Source: Endoryza sp044226045
GTDB taxonomy: Bacteria; Bacteroidota; Bacteroidia; Chitinophagales; Chitinophagaceae
Direction of reading: 5' to 3'
Length of the DNA stretch: 64,000 nucleotides
Assembly (NCBI GenBank): GCA_044226045.1
Contig: JBGAHR010000014.1
Coordinates: 26,771-90,770 of the forward strand
In this document: one piece after another, positions 1-7,617 of the stretch
How positions within the stretch are numbered: the stretch's first letter is position 1
Layout: every line of letters begins with the position of its first letter
Notes under the pieces: generated by a model
What the model was told of the DNA's origin: nothing
Seen by the model: only the letters and a program-made list of their open reading frames with translations
Databases searched by the model: none
Program-made: the position numbers and the translations under genes

Positions 1-1
1 A

Positions 2-514
2 CTGGGTGAACTGTACAGCCGTTACATGGAGCTCGTATATGCTGTATGCCTTAAATACTTGAAAGATCCTGAACTGTCCAGGGATGCTGTGATGCAGATC
101 TTTGAGGAACTGGTAAAAAAATTACACAAACATGAGGTAGATAATTTCAAAAGCTGGCTGCACACAGTGGCTAAGAACCATTGTCTTATGCAGCTCAGAA
201 CACCCAAAAACCTAAAAACCACCGAATTCAAGGGCGACCTTATGCAATCCGAAGACGAAGTGCATCTGAATGGCGTCCTGTCGCGTGAAGAAAATTTCCA
301 GAAGCTGGAAAAATGCCTGGAAACTTTACCAGCGGAACAGAAATTGTGTGTAGAAATGTTTTATTTACAAAACAAATGTTATAAAGAAATTGCGGAGCAG
401 ACCGGTATTGACTGGAATAAAGTGCGGAGTTATATTCAGAATGGCAGGAGAAATCTAAAAATTTGTATGGAAAAGTCGGAACAACCGACCAAAGTGAATA
501 TAGACAATGAGTGA
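2..514 (+). CDS. ECF-type RNA polymerase sigma factor (5' end outside window)
   Basis: This is a sigma-70 family extracytoplasmic-function sigma factor that would direct RNA polymerase to a small regulon. The frame stays open to the left edge and reads LGELYSRYMELVYAVC before the first visible ATG at 26. That matches the start of sigma region 2, so the true start lies upstream of the window. Region 2 continues through KYLKDPELSRDAVMQIFEEL and KSWLHTVAKNHC. A linker follows, then region 4 near the C-terminus, with LPAEQKLCVEMFYLQ and a helix-turn-helix ending around VRSYIQNGRRNLK. The last 8 bases overlap the start of the next gene (ATGAGTGA), so the two are probably translationally coupled. 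Bacteroidota often pair ECF sigma factors with a membrane anti-sigma gene in this way. The class is clear; the regulon cannot be deduced. Confidence 0.9.
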   Translation: MGELYSRYMELVYAVCLKYLKDPELSRDAVMQIFEELVKKLHKHEVDNFKSWLHTVAKNHCLMQLRTPKNLKTTEFKGDLMQSEDEVHLNGVLSREENFQKLEKCLETLPAEQKLCVEMFYLQNKCYKEIAEQTGIDWNKVRSYIQNGRRNLKICMEKSEQPTKVNIDNE

Positions 515-1844
515 GAACCCGAACCATAACAAACAATATTCTGTAGCCGAGATTCAGGCTTATCTCGACGGTCGGATGTCTTCGAAAGAGATGTTTGAAC
601 TGGAGAAGGCGGCGTTGGATGACCCCTTCCTCGCAGATGCGATTGAAGGTGTACAGGTCGCCCGTGCGGAGTATACAGATAATATCATCAATCAGCATTT
701 ACAAAAAACGGAAGAAGCGCTGGCCGACCGGCTGAAAAAAGCCCCTGTAAGAAGAATTGGTTTCTGGGGATGGCGGCAACTGGCTGCCGCTGCAATCTTG
801 TTGTTGGTAGCAGGCGTCTGGATCTACAAAAACTACAACAATCCTGAAAACTCCGGCAATGAAATTGCGCTGGAGCCGGTAAAAAAGGAAGTTCCTGCTT
901 CGTCTCCGGCAGACAACCCTAAAAAAGATAGTATCAATTCCCCGGTAACAACCGGGTCAGCCAATCAGGACTCAAACACCAATCGGGCTATTCGGTTATC
1001 GCAGAAGAAAGAATATGCAGTGGTGGCAAAAGACAGCCTTCTATTTGCCTTATCAAATAACAAAGAAGAACCGAAAAAAAGGAGTTTTTACAATTACACG
1101 CCGGCAAGTCCGTCTGCCAAACAAGCTGATTTAACAAAAGGGGATGATTTTCCCATTTCAAAAGATTCAAATATTAATACAGCAGATGCGAAAGATCATG
1201 AAGCTTTGGAACGTTCCGCTACCAGTCCTGCCCAAATGAACGTCCTGAAAAATGCGATGGTAAATCGATTCAACGGTCGGGTACTGGATACCAATAAAAA
1301 GCCATTGGCATTCGCATCCGTATACATCAACAATCAGAAAAACGGGGTAACCACCGATCAGAACGGATACTTTAGCCTTGCCGCTCCGGATTCTGTCCTT
1401 ACTGTTAATGTTACCAGCATCGGATATGTGACGCAGAATTTCCAGCTCAACCAAAACAATGCGCTGAATCAACTTACGCTCACTCCTTCCAACAACAATC
1501 TGAATGAAGTGGTAGTGACCGGTATGGGGGTAAAACGCAAATCCCGTACAGACTATTTTTCCCGTAATCCGAAAGTGCTGATCCAGGATGCAGAACCGGT
1601 AAATGGCTGGATAGAATACCAGAAATACCTCGATACCAGTAATACACTTCGCGATACTACTTCAGATGAAGAGGTGGTTGTTTCGTTTGTGGTTGACAAA
1701 GCCGGCAAGCTTAGCAACTTCAAAATTGAGCAATCCCTGTCCGACAAAGAAGACGCAGAAGCCCTCCGCCTGATCAAAGAAGGACCCGCCTGGCATTTGC
1801 TGAGAGGGAAAAGGGCGAAGGTGATTGTTATGGTGAGGTTTTGA
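507..1844 (+). CDS. anti-sigma-like membrane protein with carboxypeptidase-regulatory and TonB-C-like domains
   Basis: This 445-residue protein has an N-terminal cytoplasmic segment of about 85 residues (QAYLDGRMSSKEMFELEKAA), typical of proteins encoded directly after Bacteroidota ECF sigma factors. One membrane helix follows (about 86-107, LAAAAILLLVAGVWIY), then a long Ser/Asn/Lys-rich periplasmic linker. Residues 255-328 form a CarboxypepD_reg-like beta domain (FNGRVLDTNKKPLAFASVYI), followed by LNEVVVTGMG, which resembles the segment before TonB-receptor plugs. Residues 363-445 resemble a TonB C-terminal domain (VVVSFVVDKAGKLSNFKIEQS). No zinc-type HxxxCxxC anti-sigma motif is visible. 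Position and overlap suggest it restrains the sigma factor and senses the periplasm; that role is inferred. Alternatively it could be a TonB-like energy transducer without a direct sigma role. Confidence 0.75.
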   Translation: MSENPNHNKQYSVAEIQAYLDGRMSSKEMFELEKAALDDPFLADAIEGVQVARAEYTDNIINQHLQKTEEALADRLKKAPVRRIGFWGWRQLAAAAILLLVAGVWIYKNYNNPENSGNEIALEPVKKEVPASSPADNPKKDSINSPVTTGSANQDSNTNRAIRLSQKKEYAVVAKDSLLFALSNNKEEPKKRSFYNYTPASPSAKQADLTKGDDFPISKDSNINTADAKDHEALERSATSPAQMNVLKNAMVNRFNGRVLDTNKKPLAFASVYINNQKNGVTTDQNGYFSLAAPDSVLTVNVTSIGYVTQNFQLNQNNALNQLTLTPSNNNLNEVVVTGMGVKRKSRTDYFSRNPKVLIQDAEPVNGWIEYQKYLDTSNTLRDTTSDEEVVVSFVVDKAGKLSNFKIEQSLSDKEDAEALRLIKEGPAWHLLRGKRAKVIVMVRF

Positions 1845-1866
1845 TGTTGGGGATGCGAATTTAATA

Positions 1867-2060
1867 CGTTTCGCGTTTCAGGTTTATCGTTTCAGGTTGG
1901 TTTGCGGTTTGCAGTTTGCGGTTTCCGTTTCTCTTTCCCTTTCCGTTTCTCTTTCCCTTTCTGTTTCTCTTTCTCTTTCTCTTTCTCCATCGCTCCCGCT
2001 CTCGTTTTCCACTCCCGCTCTTGTTTCCCGCTCCCGCTCCCGCTCTCGCTCTCATTTCCC
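1867..2060. repeat. composite array of 6-7 bp words (array A)
   Basis: This spacer consists of successive degenerate short words. It starts with GTTTATCGTTTCAGG-type heptamers, then GGTTTGCGGTTTGCAGTTTG heptamers. Next comes a pyrimidine hexamer run (TTTCTC / TTTCCC), and last a CTCCCG / CTCTCG hexamer run. It lies between two same-direction genes and ends about 30 bases before the DUF2911 start. The same modules recur at six other intergenic sites in this window. Confidence 0.8.
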
Positions 2061-2061
2061 T

Positions 2062-2069
2062 TACCTTTG
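2062..2069 (+). promoter_or_regulatory. Bacteroidota -7 box TACCTTTG
   Basis: TACCTTTG matches the Bacteroidota -7 consensus TAnnTTTG, 18 bases before the DUF2911 gene start at 2088. No TTTG -33 element is visible because the upstream DNA is the CT-rich repeat. The box directly abuts the repeat array. Confidence 0.55.
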
Positions 2070-2087
2070 CGGAAACTTTATTATGTT

Positions 2088-2939
2088 ATGAGAAAACTAT
2101 TCAGCGTATTGCTCGTGGTTTCATTGTTTAGTTTACCGGTAGCGGCCCAGGGATTACGCACCCCGGCACCCTCTCCTACTACCAGTGTAAAACAGGATTT
2201 TGGTTTATCCAATATTGAACTTTCCTATTCTCGCCCGGCAAAAAAGAACCGGGTCATTTTCGGCGACCTGGTGCCTTTCGACAAGGTTTGGAGAACAGGG
2301 GCCAATGGGGCAACTACACTTACCTTTGGAGATGACGTGATCATTGGCGACAAAACCATTCCTGCCGGAAAATATGGTTTGCTGACCATCCCTGGTAAAA
2401 CCAGCTGGACAATCATTATCACCAAACAGACAGATGTAACCAGCCCGGCGGCCTACAAGGAATCAGAGGATGTGGTACGAGTAAAAGCTACTCCTGTTGC
2501 CGTTGCCGGCGCAGTAGAGTCTTTCACGATCCATTTCAGCGATCTTACTGCAACAAGCTGCAAGCTCAACATCAGCTGGGACAAAACAACAGTGGCGCTT
2601 CCGATCAAGACAGAGATCGACGGAAAAGTGATGGCACAGATCGAAGAACAAATGAAAAGCGCAGACGAAAAGAACAAGCCTTATTTCGCTGCAGCCATGT
2701 ACTACATGGACAACAAGAAAGATCTGAACACTGCACTCGAATGGCTGAACAAAGCGGCTGACCAGAATCCATCGGCTTTCTGGGTGCTGCATCAAAAAGC
2801 GAATTGCCTGGCTAAACTGGGCAAGAAAGCGGAAGCCATCGAAACTGCTAAAAAATCAATCGCCATTGCGAAAGAAGCGAAGAACGATGATTATGTAAAG
2901 TTGAACCAGGATCTGATCAAAAAACTGACCGTTAAATAA
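2088..2939 (+). CDS. DUF2911 domain secreted protein with TPR-like C-terminus
   Basis: This is a 283-residue exported protein. The start at 2088 gives a clean signal peptide (MRKLFSVLLVVSLFSLPVAA, cleaved near AQG). Longer upstream readings run into the CT-repeat and code for low-complexity Phe/Ser, so they were rejected. Residues of about 30-170 match the DUF2911 family (IELSYSRPAKKNRVIFGDLV, WRTGANGATTLTF, IPAGKYGLLTIPG). Its biochemical role is not established. The C-terminal 90 residues look like one or two tetratricopeptide units (DLNTALEWLNKAADQNPSAF, AEAIETAKKSIAIA), a possible protein-binding surface. A -7 box precedes it and a strong hairpin terminator follows. It is transcribed toward the symporter gene on the opposite strand. 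Confidence 0.85.
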   Translation: MRKLFSVLLVVSLFSLPVAAQGLRTPAPSPTTSVKQDFGLSNIELSYSRPAKKNRVIFGDLVPFDKVWRTGANGATTLTFGDDVIIGDKTIPAGKYGLLTIPGKTSWTIIITKQTDVTSPAAYKESEDVVRVKATPVAVAGAVESFTIHFSDLTATSCKLNISWDKTTVALPIKTEIDGKVMAQIEEQMKSADEKNKPYFAAAMYYMDNKKDLNTALEWLNKAADQNPSAFWVLHQKANCLAKLGKKAEAIETAKKSIAIAKEAKNDDYVKLNQDLIKKLTVK

Positions 2940-2961
2940 GACTATTCAACTTAGTTTCCTC

Positions 2962-3000
2962 ATGGCGTGATTCCTGTCAGGATCACGCCATTTTCTTTTT
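2962..3000 (+). terminator. rho-independent terminator after DUF2911 gene
   Basis: ATGGCGTGAT (2962-2971) pairs perfectly with ATCACGCCAT (2982-2991). An inner CCT/AGG pairing fills the loop, and TTTTCTTTTT follows. The hairpin overlaps the last codons and the stop of the convergent symporter gene, so that gene's C-terminus is constrained by the stem. Confidence 0.85.
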
Positions 3001-4698
3001 CATGAACAGCTGCAGCAGTATTGACAATACCACCACGGCCACCGCTCCAATCAGGTTGAGCCAAAGGAAGGACACAATTTTCAGGAAATAGATACTAACA
3101 ACAAGTAACTCGGAAATGATGGCTGCTACGAATACAGCATTTCCTTTTACCCATTTCACATAGATGGCTACAATAAAAATGCCCAATATAGTACCATAAA
3201 ACCAGGAGCCCAGGACATTAACAGCCTCAACCAGGCTGTTTCCGAGACTATAGGTAAACATCGCAATCACCATACAAAAAACACCCCAGCCGGCGGTGTA
3301 CCACCTCGAAAGAATATACTCCCTCTCTGCACTAAGCGCAGTTTTCGCAAACTTCTTGTGAAAATCGATCATTGTGCAAGAAGCCAGGGAATTAAGCGCG
3401 GCTGCAATACTACCCCAGGCAGCGAGGAAGATAATGGCGATGATCAGACCAACCAGCCCCTTAGGGAGAAAATCACCCACAAACCGAAGGAAAATATAAT
3501 TGGTATCATTTCCATCGGTGCCGGGATTGGCTTTTTTGATATAATATTTGATGGAATCCCGAACCTGCGAGGACTGCATTTGCTGCCCTTTTACTACCTG
3601 TTCCAACTGCAACAAACGGCTCTCCTCACCTGCATGTCGCGCTTCAGTCATTTGCCTGGTGCTAATCGCCTTCTGCTCCTGTATGGATTCAAACTGCTGT
3701 TTGACTCTTGCATAGTCTGCCGCATACTCACTTTTCTCAACCGCCTTTTCCTGTGCCAGGTTAAAATAAGCGGGCATTTTGTGATATTGGTAGAAGGAAA
3801 AAATAAACACGCCTATGATCAGTATAAAAAACTGCAGGGGAACTTTCACCAGGCCATTCATCAACAGGCCGAGCTTGCTTTCTTTTTCACTCTTAGCAGT
3901 CAGGTACCGGCCCACCTGGCTTTGATCGGTTCCAAAATAACTCAGCGCCAGGAAAAACCCGCCGATGATCCCACTCCAGATATTGTATCGATCCTGCCAG
4001 TCAAAACCTTTTTCAGTAAAGCCGCTGGTGATCACATTCAACTTACCTGAATTACCCCCCACCTGGAGTGCATCGGAAACCGATACTCCTTCCGGAAGCA
4101 TCTTGATCGCATACCAGCAGGCAATAAACATGGCAGCGTATATGATGATAAACTGCAATTGCTGTGAATAGGCTACGGCCTTGGCGCCACCCATGGTGGT
4201 GTAAATGATCAGCAAACCCGCCATGGCCACATTGGTGAGATAGAAGTTCCAGCCCAGCATACTATGCAACACAATGGAAGGGGCAATCACGCTGATACCG
4301 GTTGAAACCCCTCTCGACAACAAAAACAAGAAGGAAGTCAGCGACCGTGTTTTCAGATCAAATCGGTTTTCGAGGAATTCGTAGGCGGTATATACTTTCA
4401 ACCGGTGAAACAGGGGCACACAGGCAATACAAACAACGATCATGGCCAGTGGCAATCCAAAATAATATTGCACAAAACGCATTCCGTCGGTAAACGCCTG
4501 CCCCGGTACGGTCAGAAAAGTGACCGCACTTGCCTGGGTTCCCATGATACTCAGCAGGATGATCCACCAGGGCATCTGGCGATCGCTGAGAAAATAACCA
4601 TCCAGGTTCCTGGAGGTTTTGCTTTTATACACCCCCCAGGCGATGATCAGCAGTAAGGTAACTACCAGCACCAGCCAGTCGAGTCCGGAAAAATTCAT
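2983..4698 (-). CDS. sodium:solute symporter (SSS/SSF family)
   Basis: This 571-residue inner-membrane carrier would import a small solute with Na+. It shows the family N-terminus (GLDWLVLVVTLLLIIAWGVY), the GYFLSDRQMPWW loop after the first helix, many hydrophobic helices, and a TMGGAKAVAYSQQLQFIII segment typical of sialic-acid/glucose-type SSS members. Between the later helices there is a hydrophilic insertion of roughly 80 residues rich in Glu/Gln/Lys (VKQQFESIQEQKAIS onward). It looks coiled-coil and makes the protein longer than the usual ~500. It is last in a four-gene minus-strand operon, and its ATG overlaps the previous stop as ATGA. The upstream PIG-L deacetylase suggests an N-acylated sugar or similar substrate, but that is inference. 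Confidence 0.9.
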   Translation of the reverse strand: MNFSGLDWLVLVVTLLLIIAWGVYKSKTSRNLDGYFLSDRQMPWWIILLSIMGTQASAVTFLTVPGQAFTDGMRFVQYYFGLPLAMIVVCIACVPLFHRLKVYTAYEFLENRFDLKTRSLTSFLFLLSRGVSTGISVIAPSIVLHSMLGWNFYLTNVAMAGLLIIYTTMGGAKAVAYSQQLQFIIIYAAMFIACWYAIKMLPEGVSVSDALQVGGNSGKLNVITSGFTEKGFDWQDRYNIWSGIIGGFFLALSYFGTDQSQVGRYLTAKSEKESKLGLLMNGLVKVPLQFFILIIGVFIFSFYQYHKMPAYFNLAQEKAVEKSEYAADYARVKQQFESIQEQKAISTRQMTEARHAGEESRLLQLEQVVKGQQMQSSQVRDSIKYYIKKANPGTDGNDTNYIFLRFVGDFLPKGLVGLIIAIIFLAAWGSIAAALNSLASCTMIDFHKKFAKTALSAEREYILSRWYTAGWGVFCMVIAMFTYSLGNSLVEAVNVLGSWFYGTILGIFIVAIYVKWVKGNAVFVAAIISELLVVSIYFLKIVSFLWLNLIGAVAVVVLSILLQLFMKKKMA

Positions 4699-4826
4699 GA
4701 GAAATGATTAGTGAAAAAATAAAACAATACGATCTCGATGGCCAGGAAAATGACCACCAGCCAATACCACCCCTTCCAGGTCCGGAATAATGGCGGTTGT
4801 TCTTTATCGTTATTGTCTGTCATCAT
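4695..4826 (-). CDS. 43-residue single-span membrane protein, symporter-associated
   Basis: This tiny gene begins ATGATGACAGAC and encodes a 43-residue protein: a short acidic/polar N-terminus (MMTDNNDKEQPPLF), a Trp-rich stretch (RTWKGWYW) and one hydrophobic helix (LVVIFLAIEIVLFYFF). Its start overlaps the stop of the preceding 53-residue gene and its stop overlaps the symporter ATG (ATGA), so it is translationally coupled on both sides. Several transporters have a small companion subunit encoded just before them; a stabilising or regulatory partner of the symporter is a reasonable inference. I do not recognise a named family. Confidence 0.7.
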   Translation of the reverse strand: MMTDNNDKEQPPLFRTWKGWYWLVVIFLAIEIVLFYFFTNHFS

Positions 4827-4984
4827 TTTTTCCTGCGGGCGGAAGCGATCAATACATACAAGAGGCTGATAAAAACGCCGAACAGCAGCCCGATCCTGAA
4901 TCTCTTGATCAGGAACCCGATCACCAGTCCTGCTCCCACTGCTATCATTAATGCCAGTTCCGGCCGTACTTTCGATTTGCTCAT
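4823..4984 (-). CDS. 53-residue two-helix membrane protein
   Basis: The frame encodes MSKSKVRPELALMIAVGAGL followed by a Gly-rich first helix, a basic turn (LIKRFRIG), a second helix (LLFGVFISLLYVLIA) and a basic tail (SARRKK). Its ATG shares one base with the TAA stop of the PIG-L gene (TAATG), and its stop overlaps the next start. Such coupling makes it very likely real despite its size. Hairpin-type topology with basic ends fits an inner-membrane protein with both ends in the cytoplasm. The function is unknown; the link is with the deacetylase-symporter operon. Confidence 0.72.
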   Translation of the reverse strand: MSKSKVRPELALMIAVGAGLVIGFLIKRFRIGLLFGVFISLLYVLIASARRKK

Positions 4985-7488
4985 TAAAATGCTTTCTTTC
5001 TGTTCAGTGCAATGATATTGGCCAGCAGCCTGTATGCCCCCGGAACGCCGGCAGGTAATTCCCGGAAGAATACGAGGCCGGTATAGACAAACTTGCCTCT
5101 TCCGTAATTGGCAATGATCAGGCTTCCATTCTGATCGTTCTCAGCCGGATCAGCCATCGCAATGGGCATCTCAAAAGAAGGGTCCATCAATTCTGCATTA
5201 TAAATGCTTCTTTCCTGCACCCATCCGTCGAAGTCCGACTGCGTGATCTTGTTAGGGAAATTCAGAACAGGGTGCTGAGGCAACAGGAATTTAACGGGTG
5301 ATTTCTCATCCGTTACCCGGTTGCGGGAAATAGTAAACGGATAAGGTCCGATCTTGGCTTTCACACTGCTGATAAAGTTGCTGGTATTGTATTGAACCAC
5401 CAGGTTTCCACCATCCTTCACATAGTTCATTAATATGTCATACTTCTCGGCCATGAAATCGTTCACGTTGTAGGCACGTACACCTGTCAGGATCGCATCG
5501 AACTGTTTAAGATTGGCAGGGAAAATATCTTTTTCTTTCAGGATGGTAACTTCATAGCCCATCTGGCGCAATACCAGGGGCACTTTATCGCCAGCGCCTT
5601 CAATATAGCCCACTTTCTTCCCGGAAGTTTTAAGGTCTATATTCAACACCTTGGCTACATCCTGGTAGAAATAGTGAATATGCGGAATATGATCGTATTT
5701 GATACTGGTGATGGACAAGAAGGGGTTGAGTTCTTCATTGTCTTTTTTAACGAGGGTAAACGCATGGACAAAATCCTGCGTCTTGTCTTTCATTAATTTA
5801 TTATCGATCGTGAAGCCGTATTCGCGGCTAAGCCCTTTGAGTACGGTGAAGGAAGAATCCTTTTGCGTTTGCGAAGTAGAGCCCAACCGCTCGGTAATAT
5901 TTGCCTGGTATCCTGCAAAATGCCGGTTGGCAGTCAGTTTTATGTTCACATCAGCCTGCTTTTCCTCTTCTTTTTTAAATACTACAATACTGGGATCTGT
6001 ACTGATGGATAAGGCAGGAACTACCACCAGGGGTTCATACAACTCTCCTTTCACCGGGTCTGTAAACTTGTAGGCTACAGGTTTTGTATAAACGAAACGC
6101 GTACCCTCGATATCCAGCGAATAGGTAACCGAATAAGACGGATCGTTCTGTGGCTTACCAATTACCAATTGCGTATCTACATTGAAGGAACCTTCGCTCA
6201 TCTTCTGCACCATCCAGTAAGGTTGCGAGATGGGCTTGTTATTGGAAACGATAAAAGACTGCACATAACTGAACGGCTTGTTTTTCTCCAGGGGCTTATT
6301 CATCAGGCTATCTTTTCCATCAAGCGTTATTGAAGACAGTGTGGCCGGAACGCCCAGGCGGTTATTCAGGTAATAGGTTACTTTAACCGTATCGCCCATT
6401 ACGGCGTACTCTGAATTCGAGCTGGCTTCCATCCACAAGCCACTGCATTCCTCGATCAACTGCTGCACTTCATTGAGTTTCTTTTTCTTCCAGGGATGTT
6501 CGGGCAATGCATTGATAGCCGCATATAATCTGACGAGACCTTTGACAGAATTTTCCGGATGTACCAGGGAAAAAGAAGACAGCAGGCTATCTACGATGCT
6601 GCTGATTTTTTCACCGCCCGGTAAACGCTTCCAGGTGATTTCTACATCATCCAGGAGATCATTCTTTACCGGCATGCCTTCGATCTGTGTAAAATATTCA
6701 AGTGCCACTCCCCGGCTGGCAGGAACGCCAAAGCCCTGGCTCTTGTGCTGACTGCGGCTTTCAGCCGCAATCTCTCCATAACTTTTTCCAAGCACAGGGT
6801 TAAAACCACCTACATCGACCTTGTATTGATCATCGCTGGTGGTATTGGTATTTCCGAAATTGAAAGTATTCCAAAGGATTCTTTTTGCCTGCCAGGGGCG
6901 AACACCATATTTGAATTGCTCCGGAAACTGCGTTGAATCGGCTGCGGCCCTGAATGCTTCATGAGCAAGAACAGCTGAGCCGGAATGATGACCATGGCCT
7001 GCGCGGCTGTCTTCGGGGAATCGGGTAATGATCACATCGGGCTGAAATTGGCGGATGATCCATACCACATCACTCAGGATTTTCTTTTTATCCCAGAACC
7101 GGAAGGCTTCTTCGGTGGTTTTGGTAAACCCGAAGTCGTACGCCCGGCTGAAAAACTGTTCACCGCCATCTATGCGGCGGGCTGACAATAACTCCTGTGT
7201 TCTGATGAGTCCCAGGTCCACCCCCTGCTCATCACCGATCAGGTTCTGACCACCATCTCCGCGGGTGAGTGACAAATAACCGGTGCGTACCAACCGCTCC
7301 TTCGACAGCCAGGCAATCAGCCGGGTGTTCTCATCATCGGGATGCGCGGCCACATACAACACCGATCCCAGCACATTCAGTTTCTTTATTTGAAGATAAA
7401 TATCAGCCGAAGTGTAGGAAGCCGGCGATTGAGCAGACAGCAGCTTTGCTGATAATAAAACCGATAACAGAAATAAAGATTTTCTCAT
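4984..7488 (-). CDS. exported PIG-L family deacetylase, large form
   Basis: This 834-residue protein belongs to the PIG-L/LmbE zinc-dependent de-N-acetylase family (N-acetylglucosaminyl-type substrates in known members). The start at 7488 gives a signal peptide (MRKSLFLLSVLLSAKLLSAQ); an alternative ATG three codons earlier is possible. The metal motif AAHPDDE is at about 47-53, followed by SLTRGDGGQN, and a second His-rich metal/catalytic site (GHGHHSG) lies near 170. After the catalytic domain come beta-rich segments. A C-terminal part resembles a glutamine-amidotransferase/ThuA-like fold (VGYIEGAGDKVP, FDAILTGVRAYN, VKDGGNLVVQYNTS). It is far longer than minimal PIG-L enzymes (~230 residues). 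It leads a coupled operon with two tiny membrane proteins and a symporter, which suggests periplasmic deacylation followed by uptake. Confidence 0.85.
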   Translation of the reverse strand: MRKSLFLLSVLLSAKLLSAQSPASYTSADIYLQIKKLNVLGSVLYVAAHPDDENTRLIAWLSKERLVRTGYLSLTRGDGGQNLIGDEQGVDLGLIRTQELLSARRIDGGEQFFSRAYDFGFTKTTEEAFRFWDKKKILSDVVWIIRQFQPDVIITRFPEDSRAGHGHHSGSAVLAHEAFRAAADSTQFPEQFKYGVRPWQAKRILWNTFNFGNTNTTSDDQYKVDVGGFNPVLGKSYGEIAAESRSQHKSQGFGVPASRGVALEYFTQIEGMPVKNDLLDDVEITWKRLPGGEKISSIVDSLLSSFSLVHPENSVKGLVRLYAAINALPEHPWKKKKLNEVQQLIEECSGLWMEASSNSEYAVMGDTVKVTYYLNNRLGVPATLSSITLDGKDSLMNKPLEKNKPFSYVQSFIVSNNKPISQPYWMVQKMSEGSFNVDTQLVIGKPQNDPSYSVTYSLDIEGTRFVYTKPVAYKFTDPVKGELYEPLVVVPALSISTDPSIVVFKKEEEKQADVNIKLTANRHFAGYQANITERLGSTSQTQKDSSFTVLKGLSREYGFTIDNKLMKDKTQDFVHAFTLVKKDNEELNPFLSITSIKYDHIPHIHYFYQDVAKVLNIDLKTSGKKVGYIEGAGDKVPLVLRQMGYEVTILKEKDIFPANLKQFDAILTGVRAYNVNDFMAEKYDILMNYVKDGGNLVVQYNTSNFISSVKAKIGPYPFTISRNRVTDEKSPVKFLLPQHPVLNFPNKITQSDFDGWVQERSIYNAELMDPSFEMPIAMADPAENDQNGSLIIANYGRGKFVYTGLVFFRELPAGVPGAYRLLANIIALNRKKAF

Positions 7489-7534
7489 GCAAGCCATGAT
7501 TTCAGTCGTAAAATAGGAAAGGTGCCAAATTAGT

Positions 7535-7575
7535 AAAAAACAAGAGGCTGCTGATGCGGATGCGGCAGCCTCTTG
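7535..7575 (-). terminator. rho-independent terminator between M14 peptidase and PIG-L operon
   Basis: On the minus strand an 11-bp perfect stem (CAAGAGGCTGC with GCAGCCTCTTG, 7541-7551 and 7565-7575) is followed by a TTTTTT run at 7540-7535. It ends transcription of the upstream M14 peptidase gene and lies 47 bases before the PIG-L start, so the PIG-L operon should have its own promoter. Confidence 0.85.
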
Positions 7576-7617
7576 CACAGTTTAACATCTATTTCAGATC
7601 AATATACATTCCGGAAT

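Noticed and set aside
1861..2055. Lys/Arg-rich frame on the minus strand
   Set aside because: It is only the translation of the CT-rich repeat array A.
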